Source of the DNA: Pedobacter cryotolerans | GTDB lineage: Bacteria; Bacteroidota; Bacteroidia; Sphingobacteriales; Sphingobacteriaceae | Direction of reading: 5' to 3' | Assembly (NCBI RefSeq): GCF_005116475.1 | Contig: NZ_SWBO01000011.1 | Coordinates: 56,704 to 120,703 of the forward strand | Length of the DNA stretch: 64,000 nt | In this document: piece by piece, positions 1 through 9,507 of the stretch | How the letters are laid out: each line of letters begins with the position of its first letter | How positions within the stretch are numbered: position 1 is the stretch's first letter | Position numbers and translations under genes: made by a program | The notes under the pieces: model-generated | What the model saw: only the letters and a program-made list of their open reading frames with translations | What the model was told of the DNA's origin: nothing | The model's database searches: none

Positions 1-1
1 A

Positions 2-349
2 AATCTGGGAATAAGAAACGCAATAATAGGATACAGACCAAATGATATAGGTAAATTATTAGAAAATATAGTTTATAATCATCTTCTTTATTTGGGTTAT
101 GATATAAAAGTGGGAGCTTATGCTACAAAAGAAATCGATTTTGTTTGTAAAAGAAATGGGGAATTGTTGTACATACAAGTGGCATTAAGATTAGATGCTG
201 AAGACACTATTAAGCGTGAGTTTGGTAATTTATTAGCTATTGCAGATAATTATCCTAAATATGTAATTACAAATGATAATTTCGAAGGAACTAGTTATCA
301 AGGTGTTAAACATGTAAATATTCGAGAATTTTTAATGTGGGATGATTAA
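2..349 (+). CDS. DUF4143-type ATPase, C-terminal part (cut by the window edge)
   Basis: The frame is open from the first bases of the window, so only the last 115 or so residues are present. A TTG at 92 could be taken as a start, but the reading frame upstream of it codes for sensible protein (it includes GYRPNDIGKLLENIVYNHL), so the gene begins outside the window. The style matches the C-terminal DUF4143 domain of Bacteroidota AAA ATPases of the 'ATP-binding protein' family. The run KEIDFV followed by LLYIQV looks like the degenerate PD-(D/E)xK nuclease-like core of that domain. The ATPase part cannot be seen. These proteins are widespread and their cellular role is poorly known. A strong terminator follows directly. 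Confidence 0.75.
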   Translation, partial: NLGIRNAIIGYRPNDIGKLLENIVYNHLLYLGYDIKVGAYATKEIDFVCKRNGELLYIQVALRLDAEDTIKREFGNLLAIADNYPKYVITNDNFEGTSYQGVKHVNIREFLMWDD

Positions 350-352
350 GCA

Positions 353-397
353 TAAAAAAAACGACCACGTTCAAGCGAACATTGGTCGTTTTTTAGA
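353..397. terminator. Bidirectional terminator between the DUF4143 gene and susD
   Basis: ACGACCA (361-367) pairs with TGGTCGT (383-389), and GTTC/GAAC (369-372, 377-380) forms an inner stem. The hairpin has an A-run on the left and a T-run on the right, so it can end transcription of the plus-strand ATPase gene and the minus-strand susCD operon. A very similar hairpin lies at 5697-5740. Confidence 0.85.
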
Positions 398-415
398 GTT
401 TTAATCTAATTGTTA

Positions 416-2128
416 TTAATTGGTAGGATTTTGTGTTAGTTTTCCTGGATAAGAGTTAATCGCACTTTGTGGGATGTAAAATACTACCCTGAAATCATTT
501 GCAGCTATGCTCGTACTTTGGTTTTGAGGACCAGGATAGACACGAGTAAGCGGTTTACCATTACGGAATACATCAAAACTACGTTCAGCTTGATATGCCA
601 ATTCCAATTGTCTCTCTTTATCGATCAATTCTGATGCATTTGTAGCATTTAAAGAAGTATAACCGCCATTTACAATAGAACGTGTCCTTATGGTATTCAA
701 ATCAGTAAGTGCATCGTTATATCTTTGCAACTTTGCATAAGCCTCGGCTCTGTTTAAATAAACTTCTCCTAATCTACTAATTACAGGAGAGTGCAGGTGA
801 GAATTTTCTCCTTCACGCGAAGCTTTAGTGATATAGAATTGAGGGTAAACACGGTTCAAAGTAATAAAATAGTCGATTACACCTGTATAAGTTTTACCAT
901 TTTTATAGGTGATATTATAAATTTCCTGAGCAGCATCAACTGGTGTAAGTGTATAAGTATCTGTACCTTCTTTACAAGTAATTGTACTGCCACTTCTGGT
1001 AACAGTAGCCTGAACATAGTTTAATACATTACCTGTATCGTCTTTAATAAATCTAAATACTTCGGTATACGCTCCTGCAGCATTTTTTGAGTAAGTTGGT
1101 TCTATAAATGCAGCTCTGGCATCCACTATTTTGTATTTTTCTGGTCGCCAATCATTTCTTCCAGTTTCATTTAACAAACTGATATATTTAGCGCTTGCAT
1201 ACATTTCTCCCCAACCTTGTCCGCCAATATTTGCATACATGCCGCCAATGCCATAATAATGATCAAAACCAGAAAATTCAGTTGCCACACGTTTAATAGC
1301 AAAAATTGTTTCCTTGTTATTTTCAGGTGTAAAAGTGTTGTATTTCATGAAGTCAGCTCTTGGCAATAGACTAAATTTTGAGGATCCGGTAATCACTTTA
1401 TTCGCATAATCTACCGCAAGTTGAGCAAAAGGCTGATTAGGGTTTTCGTAAGTTCCGCTCATGTACAAATAAACCCTCGAAAGCATAGCTTGTGCAGCTT
1501 CTTTAGAAGCAAAAGAAGCTCCTTTATTTGCGGTGATCATTTCTTCGGCCTTTTTTAAATCTGCAATCACTTGTTCGTAAGTTGCTTTAACTGTTGCTCT
1601 ATCAGGTAAATTAGCATTGATTACATCATCAGGAGTGCCATTTACAATAGGTACGCCTAAATTAGTTTCTGGGCTTTGGTAATACGGACGCCCATAAGCA
1701 CGAACCAAGTAAAAATACATCATGCCTCGTACGTAATAACATTCGCCAAGTTTACTATCCAATGCAGCATTTTTGCCTTGTGGTATCAACTTAATGATAT
1801 TTGAAGCTTGAGCAATAGCCTTGTATCCACTGTCCCAAAATGTAGAAAGTCTACCGTTGTTTGGGGTTCTAGCAAAGGAAATGAACTCATAAAAAGCATC
1901 AGTAGAAGATCCTCTAATCATGATATTGTCTCCAGCATATTCGCCCAAACGGTGCATTGGATCAGACCAAGCCTTAAGCTGCGCATAAACACCATTTAAT
2001 AAACCATCTATAGATTCTTCTGGATTTTGGTTAATTCTCTCAGATTCCATTGATCCGAAAGGAGCTCTATCAATCTCGCAAGATGATAATGCAATTGTAG
2101 CTATGATAATAGTTAATATCTTTTTCAT
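416..2128 (-). CDS. SusD/RagB-family outer-membrane nutrient-binding lipoprotein
   Basis: This 570-residue protein is the surface glycan- or nutrient-binding partner of the SusC channel encoded directly upstream. It starts with a lipoprotein signal (MKKILTIIIATIALSSC, lipid cysteine at residue 17). The body has the TPR-like helical pattern of SusD proteins (YYVRGMMYFYLVRAYGRPY near residue 130, AEAYAKLQRYNDALTDLN near 470) and a C-terminal RQLELAYQAERSFDVFRNG block. The length is normal for the family. It is co-transcribed with susC (12-base gap) and ends at the terminator at 353-397. The substrate cannot be told from sequence: no glycoside hydrolase or regulator gene lies next to the pair. 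Confidence 0.93.
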   Translation of the reverse strand: MKKILTIIIATIALSSCEIDRAPFGSMESERINQNPEESIDGLLNGVYAQLKAWSDPMHRLGEYAGDNIMIRGSSTDAFYEFISFARTPNNGRLSTFWDSGYKAIAQASNIIKLIPQGKNAALDSKLGECYYVRGMMYFYLVRAYGRPYYQSPETNLGVPIVNGTPDDVINANLPDRATVKATYEQVIADLKKAEEMITANKGASFASKEAAQAMLSRVYLYMSGTYENPNQPFAQLAVDYANKVITGSSKFSLLPRADFMKYNTFTPENNKETIFAIKRVATEFSGFDHYYGIGGMYANIGGQGWGEMYASAKYISLLNETGRNDWRPEKYKIVDARAAFIEPTYSKNAAGAYTEVFRFIKDDTGNVLNYVQATVTRSGSTITCKEGTDTYTLTPVDAAQEIYNITYKNGKTYTGVIDYFITLNRVYPQFYITKASREGENSHLHSPVISRLGEVYLNRAEAYAKLQRYNDALTDLNTIRTRSIVNGGYTSLNATNASELIDKERQLELAYQAERSFDVFRNGKPLTRVYPGPQNQSTSIAANDFRVVFYIPQSAINSYPGKLTQNPTN

Positions 2129-2140
2129 TATTTATTTTCT

Positions 2141-5100
2141 TTAGAATGAAACATTAAGTCCTAACATAAATTTTCTGTTCATAGGATAAATAGATGGCCC
2201 TGTTGAGAATAAGATAGATTCTCCATTTGCAGGTAATTCTGGATCTACACCTGAATACTTTGTAATTACAAATAAATTCTCGCCAGCTACATAAACTCTT
2301 AAATTTCTAACTTTATATTTTTTCAAATCGATATTATAACCTAAAGCTAATGAGCGCATTCTAAAAAAGTCATTGTTCTCTATAAAACGTGATGAAGTGG
2401 AATTTCCCTTATCTTGGTTGTTATATCTTGCAACAGGGTGGGTTGCAATGTCGCCTGGTTTTTGCCATCTATTCCAATTATCCATTAATACCATTTGGTT
2501 TCTGTCGGTATAAGTTCCATCAGAATCGTATTCTTGACGAGAGTAATTATATACTCTACCGCCAATAGAATAACCAAAAACTGCATTCATATCTAGGTTT
2601 TTCCATCTTAGGGAAGTAGTAATACCACCGAATAAATCAGGAGAAGCTTTACCTAGTTTTTCTTGCGTAGCTTGTGCATAATTTGAAGTAGTTGTTCTTG
2701 CAGTTTCATTTCCGTTGGCATCTCTAGTTACCCTGTACCACAGTGGTAAGCCATTTTCTGGGTTAACGCCTGCCCATTCTGGTAAATAATAGGTGTCAAC
2801 AGGTAAGCCAATTTGTAAGATGCGTTGAGCCGATCCTGCAATACCTAAACCATCACCAATAATGATAGGTTTAGCGGTGTAGGTACCATCAAGGTTTCTA
2901 GTTTTGTAAATATCAGTAAGCTTATTTACGTTAGTACCTAAATTCACATCTAAGCTCCATGTTAGGTTATCATTGCGGACAATATCACCTCCTAACGCAA
3001 CTTCTAAACCTTTGTTTTGCATTTTACCAACATTTTGCCAAATACTTGTAACACCTGTTAAGCCAGAAATTGGTACATTGTATAAAATGTTATCCGTGTT
3101 TTTAATATAATAATCAATTGTTAATCTCAATCTATTGTTAAATGCAGCAACATCTAAACCTACCCCACTTGTATAAGTTTCTTCCCAGGTAAGGTCTTTA
3201 TTGCCAATTTGACTAATTAAAAGACCTGGAATGCCGTTGTAACCTGCAGCTGGATTTACAGAATATAAATCGTATTGCGGATATAATGAACTTGGGCGGT
3301 TACCTACTGTACCATAAGAAGCACGAAGTTTTAAGTTATTGATCAAGTTTGTTTTAAACCAGCTTTCGCGATTGATATTCCATCCGCCACTAACAGAGAA
3401 GAAGTTACCGTATTTTTTACCAAAATTCGAAGCACCATCTCTACGGAAAGATACTTGTGCTAAATATTTGCCATCGTAAGCGTAATTAGAATTAACAAAT
3501 AAAGATTGAACAGCCCATTCACTTATTCCTCCTCTGGTTCTTTCTGGTTTAGAAACCACATCTAGCACTTCAAAACCTGGCAATAAACCTGTTCCATATA
3601 CATCTAATGTTTTGCCTACATAATCATTAAACTCATAAGCTGCTAAAGCATTTAAACTGTGTTTCCCCCAGTTATTGTTGTAACGCAACATTTGGTTGGT
3701 GTAGCGACGCGTGTACTCAGATCTATACTCCGTGATACGGCCATTTACGCTTTGTCCATCATTTGAGCGAGGATCTGTGTAACCACTAGCGCTGTAGGTA
3801 TTGAATCTGTAGTTATTAACAGAAGAGAAAGTAAGATTTTTAGTGATATTGATATCAAAATCTAAATTACCCATTAACTCATAATTGTTGTTTTTTGACT
3901 TGTTCCACTGTAAGTCGTACAAATAATTTGTTGATACACTATTTACCCATGAGCTTGAACGATGCCCCACTAAGTTTCCATTTTCATCGAATGGACTATC
4001 CCAAGGAAGGTTCGAATACATCGAAGTTACCGAGTATTGACGATCGGCTACAGAACGACGAGAGCCTACAATAGCTGGCTTAACTGTTAACCAACTTAAA
4101 GGTTTGTAAGTAGTATTTAATCTAAAGTTATAACGTTCATAGTCGTATCCTTTAATTGCACCTGATTCGTCATAATAACCTACAGATAGAAAAGATTGCA
4201 ATTTTTCAGTTCCTCCTTGTATAGAAACATTATGATTTTGGTTAAAGCCTTCTGTGGTAGCCAAATCCCACCAGCTAAAGTTACTGTTGCGCAACTCTGG
4301 TTTCCAACGTGGAAAACTGATGGTGTTTGCATTGGCAAAAGAGCTAAAATAATCATATAACTGTGCACCATCCATTACCTGCAAGTTACCATTGGTTAAA
4401 GTGGTAAAACCAGCTTTCGATGAAACATCGATTGTCATTTGTCCTGATTTGGCTCTTTTAGTAGTAGCGATGATAACTCCATTTGCACCTTGCGAGCCAT
4501 AAATTGCAGTTGATGCCGCATCTTTTAATACCGTTAGGCTTTCGATATCATCAGGGTTTAAATCTCCAGGATTAGAACCAATAATTACCCCATCAATTAC
4601 CCAAAGCGGACTAGTTGTTCCGCTTAAAGTAGCTTGTCCCCTAATAATTACCGCACCTGCAGCGCCTGGTCTTCCAGAACCTGGTGCAACAAATAAGCCT
4701 GGCGCTTTACCAGCTAACATGTTTTGCACATTTGGTGAGGTAACAGTGGTTAAGTCAGTACCTTTTATCGTACTTAAAGCACCCGTAAGGCTTTCTTTTT
4801 TCTGAACGCTGTAGCCTACAACTACTAGCTCATTTAATGACTCTACTGATTCGGCAAGTGCAATGCTACCTAAAGTAGATCCAGTTACAGTAACTTCTTT
4901 TGTGGTAAAACCAATTGAACTGATGATTAGAATGTCGCCTGTTTTTGCATCAATAGTAAATTTTCCTTCTGCATCAGTAGATGCAGCTTTAGTTGTGCCT
5001 TTAACTTTTACCACTGCACCTGGAATTAGACCACCCTTTTGATCTTGAATTGTACCAGAAATAGGATCCCAAAGAGGGGCGGTTGTTGTGGATGCTAATT

Positions 5101-5311
5101 TGTCATTAACATCATTTTTATTAAAAGAATAAATGTTTGCGTTTGCAAACGTTGGGATACATATAGTCAATAAAGAAATCATCTTTATTGTAGCCGAAAA
5201 GATGCTAAAAGGTTTTTTCCCTTCTATATGCAGTAGCTTAATGTTGTTTTTTTGGTTAATTTTTTTCATTTGGACTAAAAAATTAGATTTAAATAGTTGT
5301 TGGTAAAGCAT
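2141..5311 (-). CDS. SusC/RagA-family TonB-dependent outer-membrane transporter
   Basis: This 1056-residue protein has the full SusC order: an N-terminal signal sequence with a long basic n-region, a CarboxypepD_reg-like domain (about 80-160), a TonB-box-like stretch (LNELVVVGYSVQKKESLTGA), a plug domain (about 175-290) and a long beta-barrel ending in aromatic FMLGLNVSF. It imports a ligand captured by the adjacent SusD using TonB/ExbBD energy. The ATG at 5311 has AAAAGG about 8 bases upstream and is preferred; an in-frame ATG at 5269 would also leave a usable signal peptide. It is first in a two-gene operon behind a 440-base regulatory region with two operator-like palindromes. Confidence 0.94.
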   Translation of the reverse strand: MLYQQLFKSNFLVQMKKINQKNNIKLLHIEGKKPFSIFSATIKMISLLTICIPTFANANIYSFNKNDVNDKLASTTTAPLWDPISGTIQDQKGGLIPGAVVKVKGTTKAASTDAEGKFTIDAKTGDILIISSIGFTTKEVTVTGSTLGSIALAESVESLNELVVVGYSVQKKESLTGALSTIKGTDLTTVTSPNVQNMLAGKAPGLFVAPGSGRPGAAGAVIIRGQATLSGTTSPLWVIDGVIIGSNPGDLNPDDIESLTVLKDAASTAIYGSQGANGVIIATTKRAKSGQMTIDVSSKAGFTTLTNGNLQVMDGAQLYDYFSSFANANTISFPRWKPELRNSNFSWWDLATTEGFNQNHNVSIQGGTEKLQSFLSVGYYDESGAIKGYDYERYNFRLNTTYKPLSWLTVKPAIVGSRRSVADRQYSVTSMYSNLPWDSPFDENGNLVGHRSSSWVNSVSTNYLYDLQWNKSKNNNYELMGNLDFDINITKNLTFSSVNNYRFNTYSASGYTDPRSNDGQSVNGRITEYRSEYTRRYTNQMLRYNNNWGKHSLNALAAYEFNDYVGKTLDVYGTGLLPGFEVLDVVSKPERTRGGISEWAVQSLFVNSNYAYDGKYLAQVSFRRDGASNFGKKYGNFFSVSGGWNINRESWFKTNLINNLKLRASYGTVGNRPSSLYPQYDLYSVNPAAGYNGIPGLLISQIGNKDLTWEETYTSGVGLDVAAFNNRLRLTIDYYIKNTDNILYNVPISGLTGVTSIWQNVGKMQNKGLEVALGGDIVRNDNLTWSLDVNLGTNVNKLTDIYKTRNLDGTYTAKPIIIGDGLGIAGSAQRILQIGLPVDTYYLPEWAGVNPENGLPLWYRVTRDANGNETARTTTSNYAQATQEKLGKASPDLFGGITTSLRWKNLDMNAVFGYSIGGRVYNYSRQEYDSDGTYTDRNQMVLMDNWNRWQKPGDIATHPVARYNNQDKGNSTSSRFIENNDFFRMRSLALGYNIDLKKYKVRNLRVYVAGENLFVITKYSGVDPELPANGESILFSTGPSIYPMNRKFMLGLNVSF

Positions 5312-5433
5312 TTAAATTGCCTTTTAGAATTGTTGGTTGTGCTGTAAAAGTTTAATTCATACATAAGTTATTTAGTATTTGGATTAAACTAATGTAGCCA
5401 TAACCATAACAGAGTTTACCAGCTAACACTACG

Positions 5434-5443
5434 CAAACGTTTG
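5434..5443. promoter_or_regulatory. Candidate LacI/GalR-type operator 1
   Basis: A perfect 10-base palindrome CAAACGTTTG in the context cGCAAACGTTTGtTAA. The core GCAAACGTTTGC is the classic half-site arrangement of LacI-family regulators such as PurR. It lies 123 bases upstream of the susC start, and a second copy with the same flanks is at 5572. No LacI-family gene is in the window. Confidence 0.5.
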
Positions 5444-5571
5444 TTAAATACGATTTAATTTTATCATAAATAACAAGGTTTAGGATAGATATAGACCTGA
5501 ATTTTGAAGAAAATAAGGAGGGGAAGAATAGAAATACTTTTTTAAACTTTAATAGGTTCAATTACTAAGCG

Positions 5572-5581
5572 CAAACGTTTG
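5572..5581. promoter_or_regulatory. Candidate LacI/GalR-type operator 2
   Basis: The second CAAACGTTTG palindrome, in the context gcGCAAACGTTTGaTAA, centred 138 bases from the first. Two matching sites that share flanking bases (GCAAACGTTTGnTAA) suggest a real operator pair and possible looping over the susC promoter. The regulator is not identified. Confidence 0.5.
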
Positions 5582-5696
5582 ATAATTGTTAACCCTATCT
5601 TAAGAAAATATTAAAAACTTGTTTTTATGTTAGCTTACAGCATTTTTGTTGTGAAATGTGTAATTATTATTTTTAGGTTTTAAGAAAGTAGAATGC

Positions 5697-5740
5697 ATAA
5701 AAAAACGACCAAGTTTATTAAACATTGGTCGTTTTTAAAG
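5697..5740 (-). terminator. Terminator of the lipoprotein gene at 5754
   Basis: ACGACCAA pairs with TTGGTCGT around a short loop, with an A-run on the left (a U-tract when read on the minus strand) and T's on the right. It resembles the terminator at 353-397 in both stem and flanks (CATAAAAAAACGACCA...CATTGGTCGTTTTT). Confidence 0.8.
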
Positions 5741-5753
5741 AATTTTAATTTTT

Positions 5754-6167
5754 TTAATCTTGGAAAGACTCAATTAAAACAATCTTTACTCGAGTTCTTG
5801 ATGTGGGTCTATCAGGAATGGCTTCTTGAAAATCGGATGATTGTATATCTATATCAATTCTACCTTGGCTCACTGAATAACTATAGGCTTGAACATCATA
5901 AACAAATGGCAATTGTTCGTAAAAATTTCCATCACCTCTAGAGATATAAACTAAAATTGCATCATTTTCGAAAGTTCTAGGGTCAATGCGACTTTCACTT
6001 AATGATGCAGTTAAAGTAAATCCATCGCTACTTGATTGCCATGCACTTGGCTCAATATATTTTATAATTGTGAGGTTGTTAGCACCATTTTGTACAATAG
6101 TGTCTTTTTTGCAAGACGCCAGACCTAGTGTGGCAATGCAAAGTAGGATTAAGGTTAGCTTTTTCAT
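5754..6167 (-). CDS. Small secreted lipoprotein of unknown function
   Basis: 137 residues. A clear lipoprotein signal (MKKLTLILLCIATLGLASC, cysteine at 19) is followed by KKD and a globular beta-rich body. The segment DAILVYISRGDGNFYEQLPF and the C-terminal RVKIVLIES resemble a group of small Bacteroidota lipoproteins with a strand order of this type, which have no assigned role. It is probably monocistronic: its own terminator is at 5697-5740 and ilvA ends 150 bases upstream. Confidence 0.75.
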   Translation of the reverse strand: MKKLTLILLCIATLGLASCKKDTIVQNGANNLTIIKYIEPSAWQSSSDGFTLTASLSESRIDPRTFENDAILVYISRGDGNFYEQLPFVYDVQAYSYSVSQGRIDIDIQSSDFQEAIPDRPTSRTRVKIVLIESFQD

Positions 6168-6317
6168 GTTTGTGTGTGTTTTGCAAATTGTAATGCAAAA
6201 CTATTGCCAATATTTAATAAGCTAAAATTCAATATTGGTAAAACTACTTTGTCAATCTTTTTACAGATTAACAAAGTTTATTTTCTTTGGTCTTTCAGCT
6301 TTAGTCTTTTAGCTTTA

Positions 6318-7568
6318 TTAAACCAAATATTCAAACAAAGTTTGATCCTGATTTAATTCAATAATTTCAAATTTAAATTCCTTCATCCTTTGCAATAAAC
6401 TTGCATAATCATTCTTGTTGGTCAGCTCAATACCCACCAAAGCAGGACCATTTTCTTTGTTAGTCTTCTTGATAAATTCAAAACGCGTAATATCATCTTG
6501 CGGACCTAAAACTTCGTTTACAAATAACTTTAAAGCTCCCGGACGCTGAGGAAAGCGAACGATGAAATAATGTTTCAATCCCTCAAAAAGTAAAGATTTC
6601 TCTTTAATTTCTTGCATTCGCTCTATGTCGTTGTTCCCGCCACTAATCACGCAAACAATATTTTTACCTACAATTTGATCTTTTACTTGGTCTAACGCAG
6701 CAACAGATAAAGCACCAGCAGGTTCTACTACAATGGCATCTTCATTATAAAGCTTTAAAATAGTGGTGCAAATTTGCCCTTCAGGTATTAAATAAGTAGA
6801 GCTTAGTAGTTCCTTGCAATACTTGTAAGTAATCCAGCCCATTCTTTTTACAGCCGCACCATCTACAAATCGTTCAATATTTTCAACGGTAATTGGTCCG
6901 CCATTTTTTAACGCTTCGCTTAATGAGGGTGCACCCATTGGCTCAACACCAAAAATTTTAACCTCAGGTTTTACAGTTTGCAAATAGGCACTAACACCAG
7001 ATGCCAAACCACCACCACCAACCGGTACAACAATAGCATCTAATTCAGGTAAATCCTGAAAAATTTCCATTGCAACGGTGGCCTGTCCTTCAATTATTTT
7101 TTCATCATCAAAAGGAGGGATAAATGTCGATGACTTTTCTTCGCAATAAACTAAAGCTTCTTTTAAGCAATCATCAAAGTTATCACCAACTAAAATAATT
7201 TCAATATTGTCGCCACCAAACATATTTACTTGTTTGATTTTTTGCTTTGGGGTAATTTCGGGCATAAAAATTACACCTTTAATATTTAATTTTTTGCAAG
7301 AAAATGCTACACCCTGAGCGTGATTACCAGCGCTTGCACATACAATCCCATTTTTTAAGGCAGATGGATCTAGCGTACTGATTTTATTATAAGCACCACG
7401 CAATTTATACGAACGTACAATTTGTAAATCTTCTCTTTTGAGATAAATATTGGCATTGTATTTTAACGACAATCCTTCATTATACTCTAACGGGGTGCGT
7501 TTTACAACCCCTTCTAAAGTTTTAAATGCGCCTTCAAAATCGAATGTATTTTTTATGGTATTGTTCAT
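6318..7568 (-). CDS. ilvA: Threonine ammonia-lyase (threonine dehydratase), biosynthetic
   Basis: 416 residues. It deaminates threonine to 2-oxobutanoate, the first committed step to isoleucine. The PLP lysine is K55 in RSYKLRGAYN. The phosphate-binding SAGNHAQG loop is near residue 80 and GGGGLASG near 185. The C-terminal 80 residues (HYFIVRFPQRPGALKLFV onwards) form one ACT-like regulatory domain, so this is the shorter form rather than the ~514-residue enterobacterial form with two. It is the last gene of the BCAA cluster, separated from leuA by 426 bases of repeats. Tandem copies of a CTTTGGTCTTTCAGC-like repeat lie just past its stop codon. Confidence 0.95.
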   Translation of the reverse strand: MNNTIKNTFDFEGAFKTLEGVVKRTPLEYNEGLSLKYNANIYLKREDLQIVRSYKLRGAYNKISTLDPSALKNGIVCASAGNHAQGVAFSCKKLNIKGVIFMPEITPKQKIKQVNMFGGDNIEIILVGDNFDDCLKEALVYCEEKSSTFIPPFDDEKIIEGQATVAMEIFQDLPELDAIVVPVGGGGLASGVSAYLQTVKPEVKIFGVEPMGAPSLSEALKNGGPITVENIERFVDGAAVKRMGWITYKYCKELLSSTYLIPEGQICTTILKLYNEDAIVVEPAGALSVAALDQVKDQIVGKNIVCVISGGNNDIERMQEIKEKSLLFEGLKHYFIVRFPQRPGALKLFVNEVLGPQDDITRFEFIKKTNKENGPALVGIELTNKNDYASLLQRMKEFKFEIIELNQDQTLFEYLV

Positions 7569-7628
7569 TTTCTTAGTTTCAAGTAGTTAGAATCAAGTAT
7601 CGAGACTAGATTTTAATCATATTAATTT

Positions 7629-7797
7629 GAAAAGCAGGTTCCTGAGCTTTTCGGTTAGGGTTGTCCCGCCTGCCTGCCGGCAGGCAGGCTTTTCGTTTCA
7701 ATCTTTTTGCGATTGTCAGTCTGAGCTTGTCGAAGACCTGCATCAAAAAGTATTTCCACTTCAATCGGGTTTAGAAAACTAAAGGCAGTGCAATAAA
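7629..7797 (+). repeat. Composite hairpin repeat, copy A
   Basis: One of ten copies of a two-armed intergenic element. The left part begins GAAAAGCA and ends with CGTTTCAATCTTTTTG (to 7709). The core is 7710-7743. The right part runs CAAAAAG-TATTTCCACTTCAATCGGG from 7744. The core carries the separate motif GTCAGTCTGAGCTTGTCGAA. The left arm also holds a perfect 22-base palindrome (7668-7689) made of CCTG/CAGG units, and the region between leuA and ilvA otherwise has no gene. Confidence 0.75.
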
Positions 7798-7802
7798 ATA
7801 AA

Positions 7803-7992
7803 ATCCTCCCCCTAACCCCCTCCAAAGGGGGACACCCCTCACAGTTTTTTATGCGTATCGCAATTTTTAATCTTTGCTATTTCTCCTTAACAAGTTGTTC
7901 GCTAGGGTTTAAACCACCAAACTTTGTTTTCCTCTCCTTTGGGGAGGAACGTGCAGGAAATTAGCCCAAGTAAAACCTTTCAAAAGGTGGGG
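7803..7992. repeat. C-rich/G-rich repeat block between leuA and ilvA
   Basis: Runs of CCCCCTAACCCCCTCC followed by AAAGGGGGA, then CCTCTCCTTTGGGGAGG (7931-7948) and a short inverted repeat CCTTTCAAAAGG with GGGGCTTT (7976-7994). The same C-run/G-run element recurs at 13.8, 15.4-15.6, 17.35, 18.1 and 19.8 kb and inside leuD. It is a dispersed low-complexity palindrome; no gene is visible here. Confidence 0.65.
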
Positions 7993-7994
7993 CT

Positions 7995-9503
7995 TTACAA
8001 AAACTTATTAATCGCATCTAAATACGCATTTGCCGATGCTTTTACAATATCTGTACTAAAACCATACCCTTGATAAGATTTTCCTTCAAAACTTACACGC
8101 ATATTTACCTTGCTCACGTCATCACTTCCGCCATGCATTGCTTGTATAGTAAATTCTTTAAGCTCAATGTTTTTTCCAATAACACTGGTTATAGCTTTTA
8201 CAGTCGCGTTAACAGGTCCATTTCCGGTTGCCGTAGCTTCTTTTTCTTCGCCGTTGTATTGCAATTTTATATTAGCCGTCGGACTTTCATTATCGCCACA
8301 AATTACATGTAACAAGCTTAATTTGTAACCATTTTTGTAAGCACTTTCATCGCCATCACTCATTAAAAATAACAAATCATCATCAGAGATTTCTTTTTTC
8401 TCATCAGCCAAAACCAAAAAACGTTGGTAAACATCATCTAAGTTTAATTTCTCATTATCATAACCCAATCGCTCTAAGTGATGTTTTAAAGCGTGTCTTC
8501 CACTACGTGCGGTTAAAATAATGCCAGCTTCTATTAAACCCACATCTTCAGGGTTCATAATTTCGTAGTTTTCACGGTGTTTCAAAAATCCATCTTGGTG
8601 AATGCCAGAACTATGTGCAAATGCATTTTTACCAATAATCGCTTTGTTTGGCTGTACAGGCATCCGCATCATGCGGCTCACCATGTTGCTAATTTCCGTA
8701 AAATGTTTGCTATTGATGTTAGTGTGCAAATTTAAAGCTTTGTGCGTTTTTAAAATCATCGCCACTTCTTCTAAAGCTGTATTACCAGCTCTTTCGCCAA
8801 TACCGTTTATGGTACATTCAATTTGGCGAGCACCATTTACAATTCCGGCTACAGTATTTGCGGTTGCTAAACCTAAATCGTTATGGCAATGCACAGAAAT
8901 AATGGCTTGATCAATGTTTTTTACATTTTCTTTCAAGTATAAAATTTTCGCACCATATTGTTCTGGCAAACAATAACCGTTGGTATCTGGAATGTTTACT
9001 ACCGTTGCGCCAGCTGCAATTACAGCTTCAACCATTTGCGCCAAAAACTCATTATCGGCCCTGCCAGCATCTTCTGCGTAAAACTCAATATCTTCTACAA
9101 ATTTTTTGGCATACTTAACTGCATCAACAGCACGCTCTAAAATTTGCTCACGGGTACTATTAAATTTATACTTAATGTGCATATCAGAAGCACCAATACC
9201 AGTGTGGATACGAGGATGTTTCGCATATTTTAAAGCAGCAGCAGCCGAATCGATATCACCTTTGTTAGCTCTAGTTAATGCACAAATAATAGGGTTGGTA
9301 ACCGCTTTTGATAGTTCTACTACGCTCTGAAAATCTCCCGGACTAGAAATAGGAAAACCGGCTTCAATTACATCTACGCCGAGTAATTCTAAGGCTTTTG
9401 CAATTTCTATCTTCTCTGGCGTAGACAATTGGCAACCAGGAACTTGCTCGCCATCGCGTAAAGTGGTATCAAAAACGAAAACTCTATTTGGATCGTGTAA
9501 CAT
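7995..9503 (-). CDS. leuA: 2-isopropylmalate synthase
   Basis: 502 residues. It condenses acetyl-CoA with 2-oxoisovalerate in the first step of leucine synthesis. The TIM-barrel catalytic domain shows [13 protein letters not shown] (residues 12-24), [12 protein letters not shown] for metal binding, and [14 protein letters not shown]. The C-terminal LeuA regulatory domain runs from about 370 to the end and normally binds leucine. It starts 4 bases after leuB stops, so the two are co-translated. Length and motifs are normal. Confidence 0.96.
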   Translation of the reverse strand: MLHDPNRVFVFDTTLRDGEQVPGCQLSTPEKIEIAKALELLGVDVIEAGFPISSPGDFQSVVELSKAVTNPIICALTRANKGDIDSAAAALKYAKHPRIHTGIGASDMHIKYKFNSTREQILERAVDAVKYAKKFVEDIEFYAEDAGRADNEFLAQMVEAVIAAGATVVNIPDTNGYCLPEQYGAKILYLKENVKNIDQAIISVHCHNDLGLATANTVAGIVNGARQIECTINGIGERAGNTALEEVAMILKTHKALNLHTNINSKHFTEISNMVSRMMRMPVQPNKAIIGKNAFAHSSGIHQDGFLKHRENYEIMNPEDVGLIEAGIILTARSGRHALKHHLERLGYDNEKLNLDDVYQRFLVLADEKKEISDDDLLFLMSDGDESAYKNGYKLSLLHVICGDNESPTANIKLQYNGEEKEATATGNGPVNATVKAITSVIGKNIELKEFTIQAMHGGSDDVSKVNMRVSFEGKSYQGYGFSTDIVKASANAYLDAINKFL

Positions 9504-9507
9504 GCTT

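Larger units (their letters stand above)
5312..5692. promoter_or_regulatory. Upstream regulatory region of susCD
   Basis: About 380 bases without a convincing gene. It is A+T-rich and holds two near-identical palindromes (see 5434 and 5572). A 69-codon minus-strand frame here (5352-5561) lacks any recognisable family and is treated as chance. No clear TAnnTTTG-type Bacteroidota promoter was found by eye. Confidence 0.5.

Noticed and set aside
5145..5154. GCAAACGTTG inside the susC signal-peptide code as a third operator
   Set aside because: Only half matches GCAAACGTTTG and it is explained by the Phe-Ala-Asn-Ala-Asn codons.
5352..5561. 69-codon frame between the lipoprotein gene and susC
   Set aside because: A+T-driven open frame over the operator region, without signal, family or conserved pattern.
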